Assembly (NCBI GenBank): GCA_032158125.1
Contig: JASKOT010000001.1
Location: 372,001-436,000, forward strand
DNA: 64,000 bases
From: Papiliotrema nemorosa
Taxonomy: Eukaryota > Basidiomycota > Tremellomycetes > Tremellales > Rhynchogastremaceae
Direction: 5' to 3'
Part shown: piece after piece, positions 21,801 to 33,284 of the stretch
How positions within the stretch are numbered: the stretch's first letter is position 1
Layout of the letters: the number at the start of each line of letters is the position of its first letter
Position numbers and translations under genes: made by a program
The notes under the pieces: model-generated
Seen by the model: only the letters and a program-made list of their open reading frames with translations
Databases searched by the model: none
What the model was told of the DNA's origin: nothing

Positions 21801-24245
21801 TCAACCCAGGAATTTCCTCCACAGATCTCGTCCGGCTTCCCCTACTACCCTGCCATCTCCTCTCTCGATAATATCGCCCAACATTCCAGACGGACTCCAG
21901 TCTACAGGTCGCGCCGCACAGATCATCTCGTATGTGCTTCTCAAAACGTCTCCTACGTGCGACACAGAGATGAGCGCCGGTGTGAGAGGAGGCAATGAGG
22001 TGAGATTGATGAGGAGAATCAGTGCTGGTGCGAGTATGGGCCGATACAACGGGTAAGAGTAGACTAATGTTCTACCTACTTCCGGCTGCATCGTCAGCTA
22101 TAATCAGGTGAAAAGAACAGTGGAGGCTTACCGAGCACACGGCATTGATCACTGTAAACGCGGTATCTCTAGCTCGCTCCAGAAGGGCCCGACCCTCGAC
22201 TTCGCGAGACAGAATCTCCCAGACTCGTTCGCGGGCGATGAAGAGTGGCGATGTGGTGAACAAGACGGCGTAATTGAAGTGCAGGCTGAGGATGCTGCTG
22301 CGTCAGCCGGGCTCCCCTTTGTCATTCCGGTCTTCACTTACGGATCAGACTTAGCCGCCCAAGCTCCAGCCCAGGCTTCCCAACGTGATGCATGCCGACG
22401 CCAGATTTCGATAATGCCCTCGGCGGCTTTGGCATCGACAATCGTGGACGATTCTTCTCGAGCTGTCTCTCTCCTCAATGCCTGTTGTGAGGAGTGGACT
22501 TTATGGCGTCAGCATGCAATTCCCTACTTTGAGTTGATTCCATACCTTCAGCGAGCATTTCGGCGTACTCGAGCCATGCCAACAATTTATGGTCGCGATC
22601 CCTGACTGCAGGATCCGGGTGAGATGCCGTTGGCGCTGAGAGTCGTTCTCGCCATGCTGCCCCAATCGGCTCGAGCGTGCTGGGTGATGTCAGATCCACC
22701 AGATGGCTCAAGTGATCCATGATGGATAGGTAGATCCATTCCCGCCAATCGTCGTGGGTCTTCCTCGGGCTCCATATACGATCGAGACCCAACGTCCTCC
22801 CGTGAGCCACAGCAAGAGCAACTAGCGGTGTATCATTGGTCCATGCGCTTGCTATCAGCTCACGACATCACTGCAATGCGGGCTACGGGCACTCACGCAA
22901 AGACTCCAAGCGCCCTGACATCTTCCCTTGTCCATTCAAGAGTTCGACTTGCCAATCGACCAATCTCTTTCCGAACCGAACGATGAGCTTCCTGCATGAT
23001 GGCTCGACCATCTTCCGATCTATCCACCATGGCTCGTTTCCCTAGGTAATTCACCACAAATCCTGGTAGTCCTGAAGCTTCTCGCAGACCAACCAGCCAA
23101 GGGGTCAGAGGCCATGCTCGAGATCTGTAATCTTCCCATATCGCTTCCGTCACCTCTACCTTGACCGTCGGTGACTTTGAAAATGACAGCGAATCGACTG
23201 TCTGCTGCAGTGTCGCCAGTGTCATTTGTAAAGAATGCAGTGAAGCCGGAATACCGGACAGACCTCGCATTGTACCTTCGAGGGCGCGTAGCCTCGATTC
23301 GGGATTACCAGGCGGAGAAGGCGGACGACCTTGAGCCGCAAAGGGCGGTATTTGGATGGGAGGTTGTGGCTGAGGATGATATAATGGTTGTTGTACAGTA
23401 GGAGAAGTCCTGACTGCCGAAGGTGGAGGGGGAGGATATGGCGCTGTCAAAGCTGCCAATGATGTCGCCGGTGGTGGTGGCATCGGTTCTCTCGCTGACC
23501 GTAGTGCGTAGGGCTCGAGCAACTGAGCTCTGGACAATGCGGGAGGTGCAGGTTGTGCTCCAGCAGGGTAAAAGCCTGGTGGAGCACCGCTGGAAGGGGT
23601 GGCCGGTCGACCTAGACTTGCACCTTGGAAGAACGGCGGCGCACGGGAAGGTAAGACTGAAATGGATTTGGGTCGAGAACGAGCTTCGAAAACACACGGT
23701 TGACCTGATTGTCTGCAACCTCTGCAAGGTTGATTCCCTGGCCCGTCGCATTTCATTCTGCATGTCAGCAATGTGTATCCTGCGATTATAAGGGAAACGC
23801 ACTTTTGGCGTCGACATCTAGTGCAAGCCATCATGCTCCTTGGTGCTCTGCCTGATGTATCTCTGGAAAAGACCAGACCAGTCTCTGTACTTGTCGATTC
23901 CTCCAAATCCATCTGGGGTGACCCTACAGAGGAGGGACTGGTAGGATCGACCGAACGTCTCGACATATTAGGGTTGGATCCTCCTGGCCAGTTTGAAGAC
24001 CATGTAGAAGGACCAGCTTCTCGAGGTGGGACCGAGGTGAGATGCGGGAAGGAAGGCAGACTTGGATGGCTCGTATGGCCTGTTCCGGGTCGCGGCAATA
24101 AAGGCTGGAGAGGGGAAGTTGGGCCAGCTGTCCCGCTAGATCCTGGAGGTCGAAGTGGCCGAGACGATCCTGGCCGAGGTAGTGAGGCAGCCGGTGAAGG
24201 AGGAGAAGAGGACTTTCTGGCCCGTTTTGCAGGAGTGGGATTCAT
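21801..24245 (-). CDS. Zn2Cys6 binuclear-cluster transcription factor
   Basis: Fungal nuclear transcription factor. Complement of 23803-24245, 22897-23757, 22546-22847, 22342-22498, 22132-22294 and 21801-22085; 736 aa. A long Pro/Ser-rich N-terminus precedes the cluster C-x2-C-x6-C-x7-C-x2-C-x6-C (ACTRCRRQK joined to MKCDGPGNQPCRGCR). A proline-rich linker and a helical middle region follow (TPLVALAVAHGRTLGLDR), typical of fungal-specific factors. The cluster is interrupted by a 45-nt intron (23758-23802) that is in frame and stop-free. Intron 4 has two usable acceptors three bases apart. Exons 3 and 4 start at acceptors (CAAG and AAAG) selected because they alone keep the frame, each with a CTGAT/CTGAC branch site. 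Target genes unknown. Start is the ATG at 24245; an upstream exon is possible. Confidence 0.87.
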
Positions 24246-27200
24246 CGTTGGAAGTAGACCTAGGATCAGTAGCCATCCCTATTATGGTCGGCAAGATTGG
24301 GAATAGACCAAGAGGCTTGGAGAATCCAGGTTCAGAGGATGGGTTGAATGACCAGCACAAAGAGCTCAGGGAAGACTCACTGCCACTCCGTCTGCTGGTG
24401 CAGGCTTCCGACGTGCTCCTCTCACCGCCTTAGTCTGAGAATCACAGTCCCAGTCCTATGCAAACGAGTACCTGGTGAGTCTAATGGTGGGTTGAAGAAG
24501 AGTTCCTCGATTTACTTTGCTGTCGGACAGGTCGGAAAGCGTCATAAGCCAATCAAGCCCAACGAGATCCGTGCGAAATGTTGATGGGTGATCCTCTTCC
24601 TACGCCTCACTGTTGCCGATTCCCGATGAACCGGTTGCCTTTGATGTTTGTTCCTCGCCGCGATCACTCGCTCCAACCGTCGAGCCAAGCGTGGTGTGTG
24701 TGAAGATCGGTGATGCCGATGTTCCCGACGTTTCAGAAACGTCTTCCAGACTTCTCCTCGTTGTTCCTCTCTTTGACCTAGTCCTCCCCTCGAATGTAAA
24801 AAGGCAGAAAGACGATAAGTTTTCGGGGCTATGATGCCCTTGTTGTCCTTGTTTCACCTGATCCGAGGAAGTTGTTGATGAAGCGGAATTGTTGATGCGG
24901 TGTGATTGAAGAGCAATGCAAAGTGTGATGGTCGCCGTTGATTCCCAGCAAATTCCTTCCTTCTTCCCGACGCAGATCTGACTATCTCTTGCCGCAGACA
25001 ATGGCTATCGCTCCTCATCCAGTGCTCCGAGCAGTGCGCAAGGGGAAGCTGAATTGACACCGCGAAAGAGGACCGAGTGAATAAGAGTAAGCGTAACCCG
25101 GGTTCGCAAGTAAGCTTGATGCCTGTCTTCCCGTGCTCAATTGTCGTTTACTCGTTGACACTTTGAGACCCTCTTTCAGTCTCGATCCCTGATCTCCTGA
25201 TCAATACCGTGACAGAGCTCGTACCGGGGAAAGCCCCGAGCAACGCCTCTCGCAACAAATCTCCACCACCGGAATGGGTGGCTTACTCCTTGCGCAAGGT
25301 GGTGCCGTCGATGAAGATATGGGATGATGCGGGAGGTGGGGAATGATGCGAGCAAGAGTCGATCTCTAGCTACGCAAGGCGGGATGGCGCAAGTGAATTC
25401 TTGATAGGACCTGAGGCGAGGCGTCAAGGACGGGATGGAGCAAGGGAGCGCTAGGCGAATCAACGCCGAATGTGTGGTATGACTAGGCCCGCGTCGAGTG
25501 TCAGATGCAGATGGAGCGGAGTAAATGAACGCCAATGCGGTATGAGAAGTTTGAAGGGCGAACAGAGGAGGGACAAGGTTGAAGGGAGGGGCGCGGAATA
25601 ACACCCGCTACAGAGCCGGAAGATGAGGGGAGTCGTGCTTCCCGTACAATCAAGGCACTCGGCGCGAGAGGGGTATCACGTTAACGGGTTCGTGAGGGTC
25701 GGGTGGAATGGAGAAGAAGCATCAATCCGAGGGTGTTCGACGCTTGGTTGCGCAACAACAATCTCACGAGGGTCAGGTGTGATAGGGGGGTTTTGAGAAG
25801 AAGTGTTATCGGGCGTGGGGCAGGTGTGACACTTTGTGTCGGGTGTATACCCGTAATGACACTGTGGACCCCTTGTAGAAGCGCTATAGCGAGACAGCCG
25901 AGACTCAGGCGTTGGTAAGACTCCGATCTGGTATAATGGGAGCAGATCTTTACCCGATCTCCTGGTGTAAGATCGGAAATCCTCTCTGGCCAGACCTTCT
26001 TTCGCGCTACGCAGCCAACTTTGACTCGGAAAATAAGCAATCGGAACGCTTCCCAGGGAAAAACAAACCGATCAACCTTACCCACCCGTAAATAGGGTCA
26101 GCTGGAGCCTCGCCGACAAGGACTCGTTACATGCCTGCACCAGGATCCCGGGTGTGCGTGACTGACCCACCCTGAAAACGTTCCGGCGGTTCAGGTTCGA
26201 TCTTCCTGGCCTTTAAACCCAAATTCTAGAACATCTTGACCAAAACCCCCGACCCCATAAGCCACTCAGCGAGTGGCAAAAGGCAGCTTGTCCCCCTGCT
26301 CAAATTCCCACAGCCATCCGGCTTGATGAGACAGAGTTAATGGAAACCGCGGAATAACGTTACTAGCATATATTCCGTCCTATCCATCCCTAGAAGACGG
26401 CGGGGTGGATGGATGACGGCGTTTGTCACCCGGGACCGAACTTCACACTTTGTGCGGTGGCTACTTGACGAGCGCGCACAAGGGACGTGATGCTGTCCAT
26501 ATGTAGACTTGACCGCGCATCTGTCCTTGTCAGAGGGTCGGCGCACAGCTGTGTATTTGGAGACGCTAGGGCGATAATTGCATTGCGAGACCCTAAAACT
26601 CATTCAGCGTGACATCGAGATGCACGTCGTCCAGCTCTCCTTGCTCCTGCATCCCAGTATCACACCGCCGTCTCGCGGGTTCGCATATTTGTACCTGTGA
26701 ATGAATGGCTTGTCCTGTCAAAGGCTGGATATTGACGGGATGAGGCTGTTCCCGTGGCGTTTCTTGCCGGATGTCTCGGGTAAGATGAAAACCTCTCTGA
26801 ATAGTAGAATTAGAAGAAAAGATACAATAATTCATCGTTTCAAGCTGCGGCGTGACGGCGTGACTCCGCTTTGTACGCGGCGTACTTGTGCGCCTATGAT
26901 CTCATCGCGAGCCACAGAGTCGACTACTCTGCACAGCCAAATGCTGTCCGACGACTCGAACACACAAGCAGTCGTCCTTTGCTAGGAGGTTGTCGGAGGC
27001 GCTGAGTCAGGGCTGACCACGTCAGCGAGGCACCAGGTCTGAAACGACGCTGCCTGCTCCCAGAAACGTTGTTCGTGCTTCTCAAGCCCTTTTGTGAGCC
27101 TCGGATCACAAGGTGCGGCCTCATATGGAGCATCCACGAAGCAGTATATGGATAATCACCCCTTCTGTCTATTCTTTCTATTCAAGCTGGAGTCTTTCGC

Positions 27201-27456
27201 ATCACCCAAGGTCGGGAGGGCCATCTACCTCGGATGCCCTGACCTACTTCGCGCAGGAGAAAACGGTTCAGATAAACGTGCTCCCAGGCCATACAAAACA
27301 GACAAAGCAATCCATAACGTACAGAACAGGTCTGGGTACATAAGCTATCGAGACATAGGGTATTGTCGTGCCCCATAATTGAGGTCATCAATCGCATCGC
27401 TCAAAGCGCACTTGACTGCCTCGGACACGCGGCTAGGGTTCTGCTTGAAGCTCTGC
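24246..27456. other. 3.2 kb gene-poor region
   Basis: Between the 5' end of the zinc-cluster gene and the 3' end of the MFS gene, both minus strand. Likely long promoter/5' leader of the regulator. Open frames such as 24600-25001 minus and 25176-25604 minus lack convincing starts, splice partners or family features. No repeat family, tRNA or transposon remnant recognised. A small gene or long non-coding transcript cannot be excluded. Confidence 0.45.
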
Positions 27457-29458
27457 TCAAGCTGGAGATCTAGTCTCCAGAGCATACGCTTCTCGCTCCT
27501 TGTCGCCTAGCGGCTCTTCACCTACTATCGTTCTCTTTCGATAGAACACCAACACTGAAACTCCACAAAGGATCCCCCAGCCAAACAGAAACCAGAAAGA
27601 CGCCGAGGGGTTGGACCAATTTGATACCCCTCCCTCGTGAATTGTCATCAACCCAGCCTGAATGCTATATGCCGTGACGACTCCAGTCTACACTGGTCAG
27701 ACATGCCTGGAGAGAGCGACACATAGAGGACGAACCTGAAGAGATACCTGCCACAAAGCGCCTGCGACACCGGCCATAGTAGACGGCACACTGGTCATAA
27801 TGGTCACACTGACATTAGCCGACTCGGCCTTGTGGTACAGGGACTGCCTACTTGATACCCAAAAAGGCTATTGCAAGAGCGGTCGCGCCGATAATGAAGG
27901 ATGGAACATAGAACTTCCAATACTTGGCGCCAATGTCTCCGTCACCGTAAATGAAGACGATGAAAGCCGATGCGGCAACAATGAGACAGATTCCGATGGG
28001 TAAACGCAGATTGTTGACCTTCTTGATGATTCCCCTGACTGTTAGCACGGGGGTAATGGTCAGCTACAGTGAAGACTTACGCCGTGACAATGGCCACGAT
28101 GCACATCGCAAGACCCTGGGGTAGCATTCTCAGGGCTGATCTGATCGGCGACTCCCCAAATACCATTTGGTATCTCTCGACAAGGGGCAGCTGCGCGCAC
28201 TGGTCATGAGCGTTGTTTGCCAAGCTGAGAGGAACATTGCGCACAGCGATAGTAGCAAAGAGGTATAACCCACAAAAGGTCATCAACCTCATGTTGGGCA
28301 CGTTCCAGATCGACTTTGGCAAGACGGCCTTGTCATCCTCTCGTCGGTGTTCCCACCAGAAGAATGCGACTGCAAGAGGCCAAGATGCAGCGAAAGGAGC
28401 GATAAAGAAGGCGGTGGCCCAACCTCGACTTGCTCCCAGTGTCAAGCCTACGTTGAGCAAGAGGAGGGACGCAAGAATCAGAGTGGATCCGATGAGATCC
28501 AGGTGACGCCATTTGCGGGGTACATCGTGATGAGGACCTCTGGTGGAAGGTAGGAGCAGGTGAGCGATGAGCGCAAAGGGGATACTACGTCGTCAGACAT
28601 ACGGTGATGTAGCGCAACGACAGGCCTCACCTGATTGCGGCGACACCTCGGAAGAACCACCTCCATCCCATCATCTGCCCGGTGGATGTGATCTGCCCAA
28701 ACGCCCCACCAATCAAAAGTCCGGTAGCATTCGCCAAGGCGCCGCTCATACCGAACAACGCCAAAGCCATCTGCACTTCTCCCGGTTCGAACACGGCCAA
28801 AATCAAGCGGAAAGCCGAAGGGATCTACGCCTCAGCTCAGGTGCACGTCAAGACATACCGTGGCTGCGGCTGCGATGCCGTACAAGGCTCGAAAGACGTA
28901 GAAGCTAAACTGCTCGGTCATGAATGAGATGACGATACTCCAGATGCCACACCACAAGAACGCAATCGAGAAGACTGGCTTGGCAGAGTATAGGTCGGAT
29001 ACACGACCCCATAACAGGAGGAAAGAACCAAAGGTGACTCCATACGAGTTCTAATTGTCAATCCTACATCGACCCATATATCACGAGTCTTACCAAGATC
29101 CAAGTGCTGGTCTCGTATGTGATACCCAGATCTTTTGCAATATCGTCAATGAAAACCAAAGCAGAAGCTCGACTAGCGATATCGAGATACTGCTGTCAGA
29201 TCATACCCTACACCGGGGAGGTAGACACACTTGTGAGACTGAGAAAAGGAAGAGCAAGAACCACTTTTTCCTACTGGAAAACTTGGTCCCGCCTGGCCTT
29301 ATTCCATTGTCATCAACGTCACCGTCATGAACCCAACTGTCTGGTGATTCGGGGAGCTCTTGCACTAAATTGACCGAAGTCGACGACATCTTAGTTCTTG
29401 TCGACGATGCTTTTGTGGTTGGCGTGAAGAGGCCGGGAGATGGAAGAGGCTGCGACAT
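27457..29458 (-). CDS. MFS transporter, probably 14-TM drug:H+ antiporter (DHA2-like)
   Basis: Polytopic plasma- or vacuolar-membrane exporter. Complement of 29231-29458, 29094-29192, 28859-29050, 28631-28824, 28081-28584, 27852-28034, 27736-27808 and 27457-27687; 567 aa. Seen in order: a polar N-terminus, KKWFLLFLFSVSQ, the YETSTWIL loop, motif A-like GRVSDLYSAKPVF, FRALYGIAAAAT, GALANATGLLIGG, then after a hydrophilic loop GWATAFFIAPF, WWEHRREDDKAVLP, VTIMTSVPSTMAGVAGALWQ and a last helix FWFLFGWGILCGVSVLVFY. The VxGAxW and WEHR elements resemble DHA2-type fungal exporters. Substrate unknown. Introns are 34-48 nt. A second ATG ten codons upstream (29488) is in frame and may be used. Confidence 0.86.
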
Positions 29459-30160
29459 GATCGGCGAATAATGTGAGACCAACTCCACATAAAACGTTCA
29501 ATAAAGGTTGACCAAGGCGGGGTGTCTGATCACGGACCTGCTCTCTCGACGAGGTAGATATAAGCAGTATCGGTCTCGCGGCGACGAAAAGGACGACACG
29601 AGAAAGAACAGAAGGGACCGAGGTATCTTGTGCTCTCAGCACGTTCGACCCGATGGGTCTTTTGATCGCAGCCAACGGGCCGATAATGGTGCGAAAAATT
29701 CCACTGGGTTAGCGCATTTTCCCCGATCAAAGGTGTCCGTCAACTGTGTGTGTTGATCAGGGTTAGTTCCAGTCGTGAGAAAGATGACGGGTCAACCCCT
29801 TATCAAGGGAGGAAGATTTTAGGAGCAAAGTGATGAACCGCGTGGATTCCAGCGGTGCCTCGTCGATCACTCAACCTTTGGATCAGCATTTCGTGTTTCA
29901 TGATTACCCCTTCTTCCGCCTTTCCCGGCCTTCACCAAGTGGGCTTTGACCAAGAGAGCGGTCACGGAACTACGCCTTGGCGACATCTCCCTCAAGATGT
30001 CAGAGGCTCATCGTGGTCAATCATGCATTGCGTAACTTCATCAAATATCTAGCTTGGTCAGACAACATACCGTCCGAGACGGACTCACCACTCATAAAGA
30101 CGGACACCGAAACGGTGCAAGTCATGTAATTCGTATCTAGTCGTATAACCAATTCAAAGC
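29459..30160. other. Intergenic region (MFS promoter / TAF12 3' flank)
   Basis: Both neighbours are on the minus strand. Apart from short unsupported open frames (29508-29756 plus, 29391-29675 minus) nothing is seen. Confidence 0.45.
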
Positions 30161-31615
30161 TCAAGTACTCTCCTCTTTTGCCCTGGGTACTCTGGCCGCT
30201 CGAGGCGTGACACCTGTTCTCTTCTTTTGGTCTACTGGCACCCGGACCTTCTCTGGTATAGCCGCATTGGAGCCTGGGACAGTTATGCCGTAAGTCATGT
30301 CTGTTGATCGTGAGCGAATCCCAACGGTCTCAATTATCTGCATCTTTGACTCACTCAGAAACATCGCCATGTCCTTGACCCCGACTCTGCCGGAATTCCT
30401 ATGCTTTGCCAGCCTGACAGCGCCTCTCGCTGCTTCTTGTAGAAAAGAATCGACGACCTCATTCCAGATCTGCTTGGTCAGTCGAGAGCCGGGAAGAAGT
30501 ACCTTCGTTCTCATACCTCAACGACCCCGGTCTCATACTCCATGCCAGGACTTTCTTCCTGGAGGAACTCCTTTAGCTTTCGCTTTCTTCGCGTAGATTC
30601 GGGTTCGACGGGAACTGGTGGAGGGCGTGGTACTGCTGATTGAGCAGGAGGAACAGACAACGAGGGATGGACCGCCAATCCTGTGGTTGGTAGACCCGCC
30701 TGAGGTTGCGAATCACCGGCTACCGGAGGTTGTCGGGGGATTCCAGCAAGAGGGTTGGTGTCTGATTCGGTCTTGACAGATGTCCCAGCAGGAGTCGAAG
30801 AGGAGGAATCGGTGGCATTGGTTCCTCCAGCGGTCACGGCCGGAGAGGCGGAAGCAGTGTTGTTCGGTTTCGCAGCGGGTTTGCCCTTCACTTGCTGCTT
30901 TGCATTCGCGTTGGGATGTGAAATCGGTTGAACAGGGCCTTGGGAGGTGGCATTGGATGGGGTGGCCGCGCCTGAAGCAGGCTGAGCTGGGGCAGGTGGA
31001 ACATGTACTGCGCCTCGTGGACCCATCACCCAGGCGTCTGCTCCGCCTTTCGTGTACCACAGCACTGATGTGTGGAATCGATACCTTAGAGCGGCATCCT
31101 GGCTGATCAGCGGACGCGCCATAAAACCTAGCATGCGTACATTTGCCAATTCTTGATTTCGTTTGTCCTGCGGGACATCCAGGAGCTTTTTCAACTCCGG
31201 CATAGGTATAACAGCACTGAGCACCCTCTGAGCCTCCTGTTCTGCGAATTTAATCCCGGTGTTGAAGATATCCTTGGAGATGATGGCCTGGTTTCCACCC
31301 GAGGCAACAGTCGGATCCAAATGCGGTGATAACGTGAGCAACGGGTTTGTCTGTTGTTTCAATGTCATTCTCAAGGTGATCTGCCTCGACTGTGCCGCGA
31401 TCAATTGTCGGAGCTGATTGTCAGTCTGTGATGCACCCTGATGAACGACTTGCCTGAACGACCTGAGTCGGAGTGAGCTTGCCGTCTCTGTCCATCGCGA
31501 ACAGGTTGGCGAGGTTCGCCATGACCGTCGCCATTTCTGCTTTGATAGAGGAAACACCAGGACCTGGCTTTCCCATTGATGCAGATGGTGGCCTCACCGG
31601 TGGTGCTGCCGCCAT
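30161..31615 (-). CDS. TAF12: TAF12, TFIID/SAGA histone-fold subunit
   Basis: Subunit of the general transcription factor TFIID and of SAGA. Complement of 31454-31615, 30517-31413, 30355-30469 and 30161-30300; 437 aa. The N-terminal half is Gln/Pro-rich with a conserved helical block (LRQLIAAQSRQITLRM ... FMARPLISQDAALRYRFHTS). The histone fold begins at RKRKLKEFLQEESPG and continues VVEIWNEVVDSFLQEAARG, AVRLAKHRNSGRVGVKDMAM and FLNMTYGITVPG, matching the TAF12 fold order. Intron 1 (31414-31453) uses a GCAAGT donor. Intron 3 (30301-30354, 54 nt) is in frame and stop-free; splicing restores the family's short final helix followed by a xPG turn. Divergent from the hemerythrin-like gene across 390 bases. 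Confidence 0.87.
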
Positions 31616-32005
31616 GTTGGGTAAGCAGGACCGCGTAGTGTCGATGAACGAGTGATAGTAACCCGTTCCAGTTGAATGGGCAGGGGACACGCGGGGAATC
31701 GGATTAGGTTCCGTTTTTCCGAGGTTGGAAAACAGCATTCGAGACACCTTCTATCAGTGGTCCCCTGTCATGCATGCGACATTTCGAATCATGCAGAGGT
31801 CGATCAATGGCATCGGTCGCCGACGGGCAAAAGATCCATGCATGAGGCCTTTGATGTTGAGGCTGCAAGTCATCGTACATGAACAGTTCCGCCGGGAGCT
31901 CAGATGCCGATTAGTCACCTTTCACAGCCGATTCGCTGCAATATCAAACTGAAAACCCTGCACCGTATGTTGTTGTGATTGATCGCCAGCCCACCTTGTC
32001 GCTTT
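31616..32005. promoter_or_regulatory. Short divergent promoter TAF12 / HHE gene
   Basis: A 390-base shared 5' region. No clear TATA box; no repeats. Confidence 0.5.
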
Positions 32006-33020
32006 ATGGCAAGCAAAGTAGTCTCTGATCCACCCACCGCAGGATATAAGAAGCTGTACTGGACATTGATCTCCGCTGTAATCGTCATCTTAGCCATCGT
32101 GTTCGCCCCATCGACCTATCGACGTCTGGCGACAACCGGTCAAAGCTTGCATTTTCCCCAGGTCCTGTCTAGAGTGATAGCCCAGCGTCCTTCGACCACC
32201 TCAGAAACCCCACTGGTATCTGCGACTTCCGCCATGTCACAAAAAGCAAAAGCTCTCGAGGAGAGACAATGGAACTCGTGAGTAGCGCCCCAGGAGCCGC
32301 TCACTGATCAAACTAGATTGGCAGACCGGATGAATCAATTTCACAACCATTTCAGGTATGAGTTCGACCGGGTATACAGGGTGGGTACACATGACCCCCT
32401 CGAGGGTGGAACTGCGAACTGATAATAGTTATGCGACGGGGGTTTCCAAAAGGAGGGAATGAGTTTGCCCTCATTTTTGCGTGAGGCGCAGGAGCTGCAT
32501 CATCACCTGCACATGCATCACACAATTGTCAGTTCTGCACAAAACTCGTTCTCAAAGCTGTTGCTGATGGCACAGGAGGTGAGGATGCCCGTAGAAGCCT
32601 CCACCGTTTGACCCTCTGACAGAGTAGGAGGCATACATCTTCCCAGTCTTGGCCAAGAAAATGCCACAATTCAAGGAAGGAGCTCGAGAGTCTGGCCAAC
32701 ATCTTCAATCCCACAGGGCGATACATGCAGGCGAGTCGCCGGGCCGGGGCAAGGTTTCGTGATACTGATGTTAGGTCTGGACAAGTACGAGGCTTTCTTG
32801 AAAGCGTCGTTGGCCAACCCGAGCTCGTATTCAGCATCATCCTTGAGGGAGATCATGATGGGCTTCAAAGATGTACTTTTCACGTGAGTTACGCACGTCG
32901 TATATGATGCATGACAGCTGATCCCACAGGCACCTCGATGAGGAAGTCCTTGATCTCGGTGCAGCCAGTATGAAAGCTGCAGGTTGGACTCTGGACGAGT
33001 TGAGGAAGATTCCTATGTAG
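32006..33020 (+). CDS. Membrane-anchored hemerythrin-like (HHE) domain protein
   Basis: Predicted diiron/metal-binding four-helix protein. Exons 32006-32277, 32317-32380, 32429-32527, 32576-32578, 32628-32730, 32775-32883 and 32930-33020; 246 aa. A membrane helix (LYWTLISAVIVILAIVFA) lies near the N-terminus, then a linker and the HHE domain: RMNQFHNHFRYEFDRVY, SLPSFLREAQELHHHLHMHH, IFPVLAKKMPQFK, SGQHLQSHRAIHAGLDKY and LFTHLDEEVLDLG. The His and Glu residues are spaced as in hemerythrin-like proteins. Exon 4 would be a single codon (GAG) between two normal introns; it supplies the second Glu of the TIEEAYIFP motif. Intron 5 is GC-AG (GCGAGT). The start is the ATG at 32006; the open frame upstream has no ATG. 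Role (oxygen, iron or nitrosative-stress sensing) is not deducible. Confidence 0.86.
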
Positions 33021-33284
33021 CGATGTACTGAAGATCGCTTGTCTTCGTTCCCTGACTCATCTATGTACCTGACGACCATTTCAATGAAGACCATGCCACG
33101 ATACGCAGTAGGCAGATTCCTGGATGAGCCGGATTTGATGGTTGCGTTCCGGGAGCGGTCCGCATGCTGTCGGCCAACAGCTGTGTGGCTATTAACATGC
33201 CGACGCGAGTTGTGGAGATACGTCAACTTCTTGACCGTGACCCAAGTCCAGGTAGACAGTCCGACAACGTGTCTCTGCCTTTGA

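Noticed and set aside
24600..25604. Minus-strand frames of 133 and 142 aa
   Set aside because: The first opens at TTG, neither has splice partners or family motifs; composition is not convincing.
26180..26215. GGTTCGATCTTCC resembling a B-box
   Set aside because: No A-box at the right distance and the last bases break the consensus.
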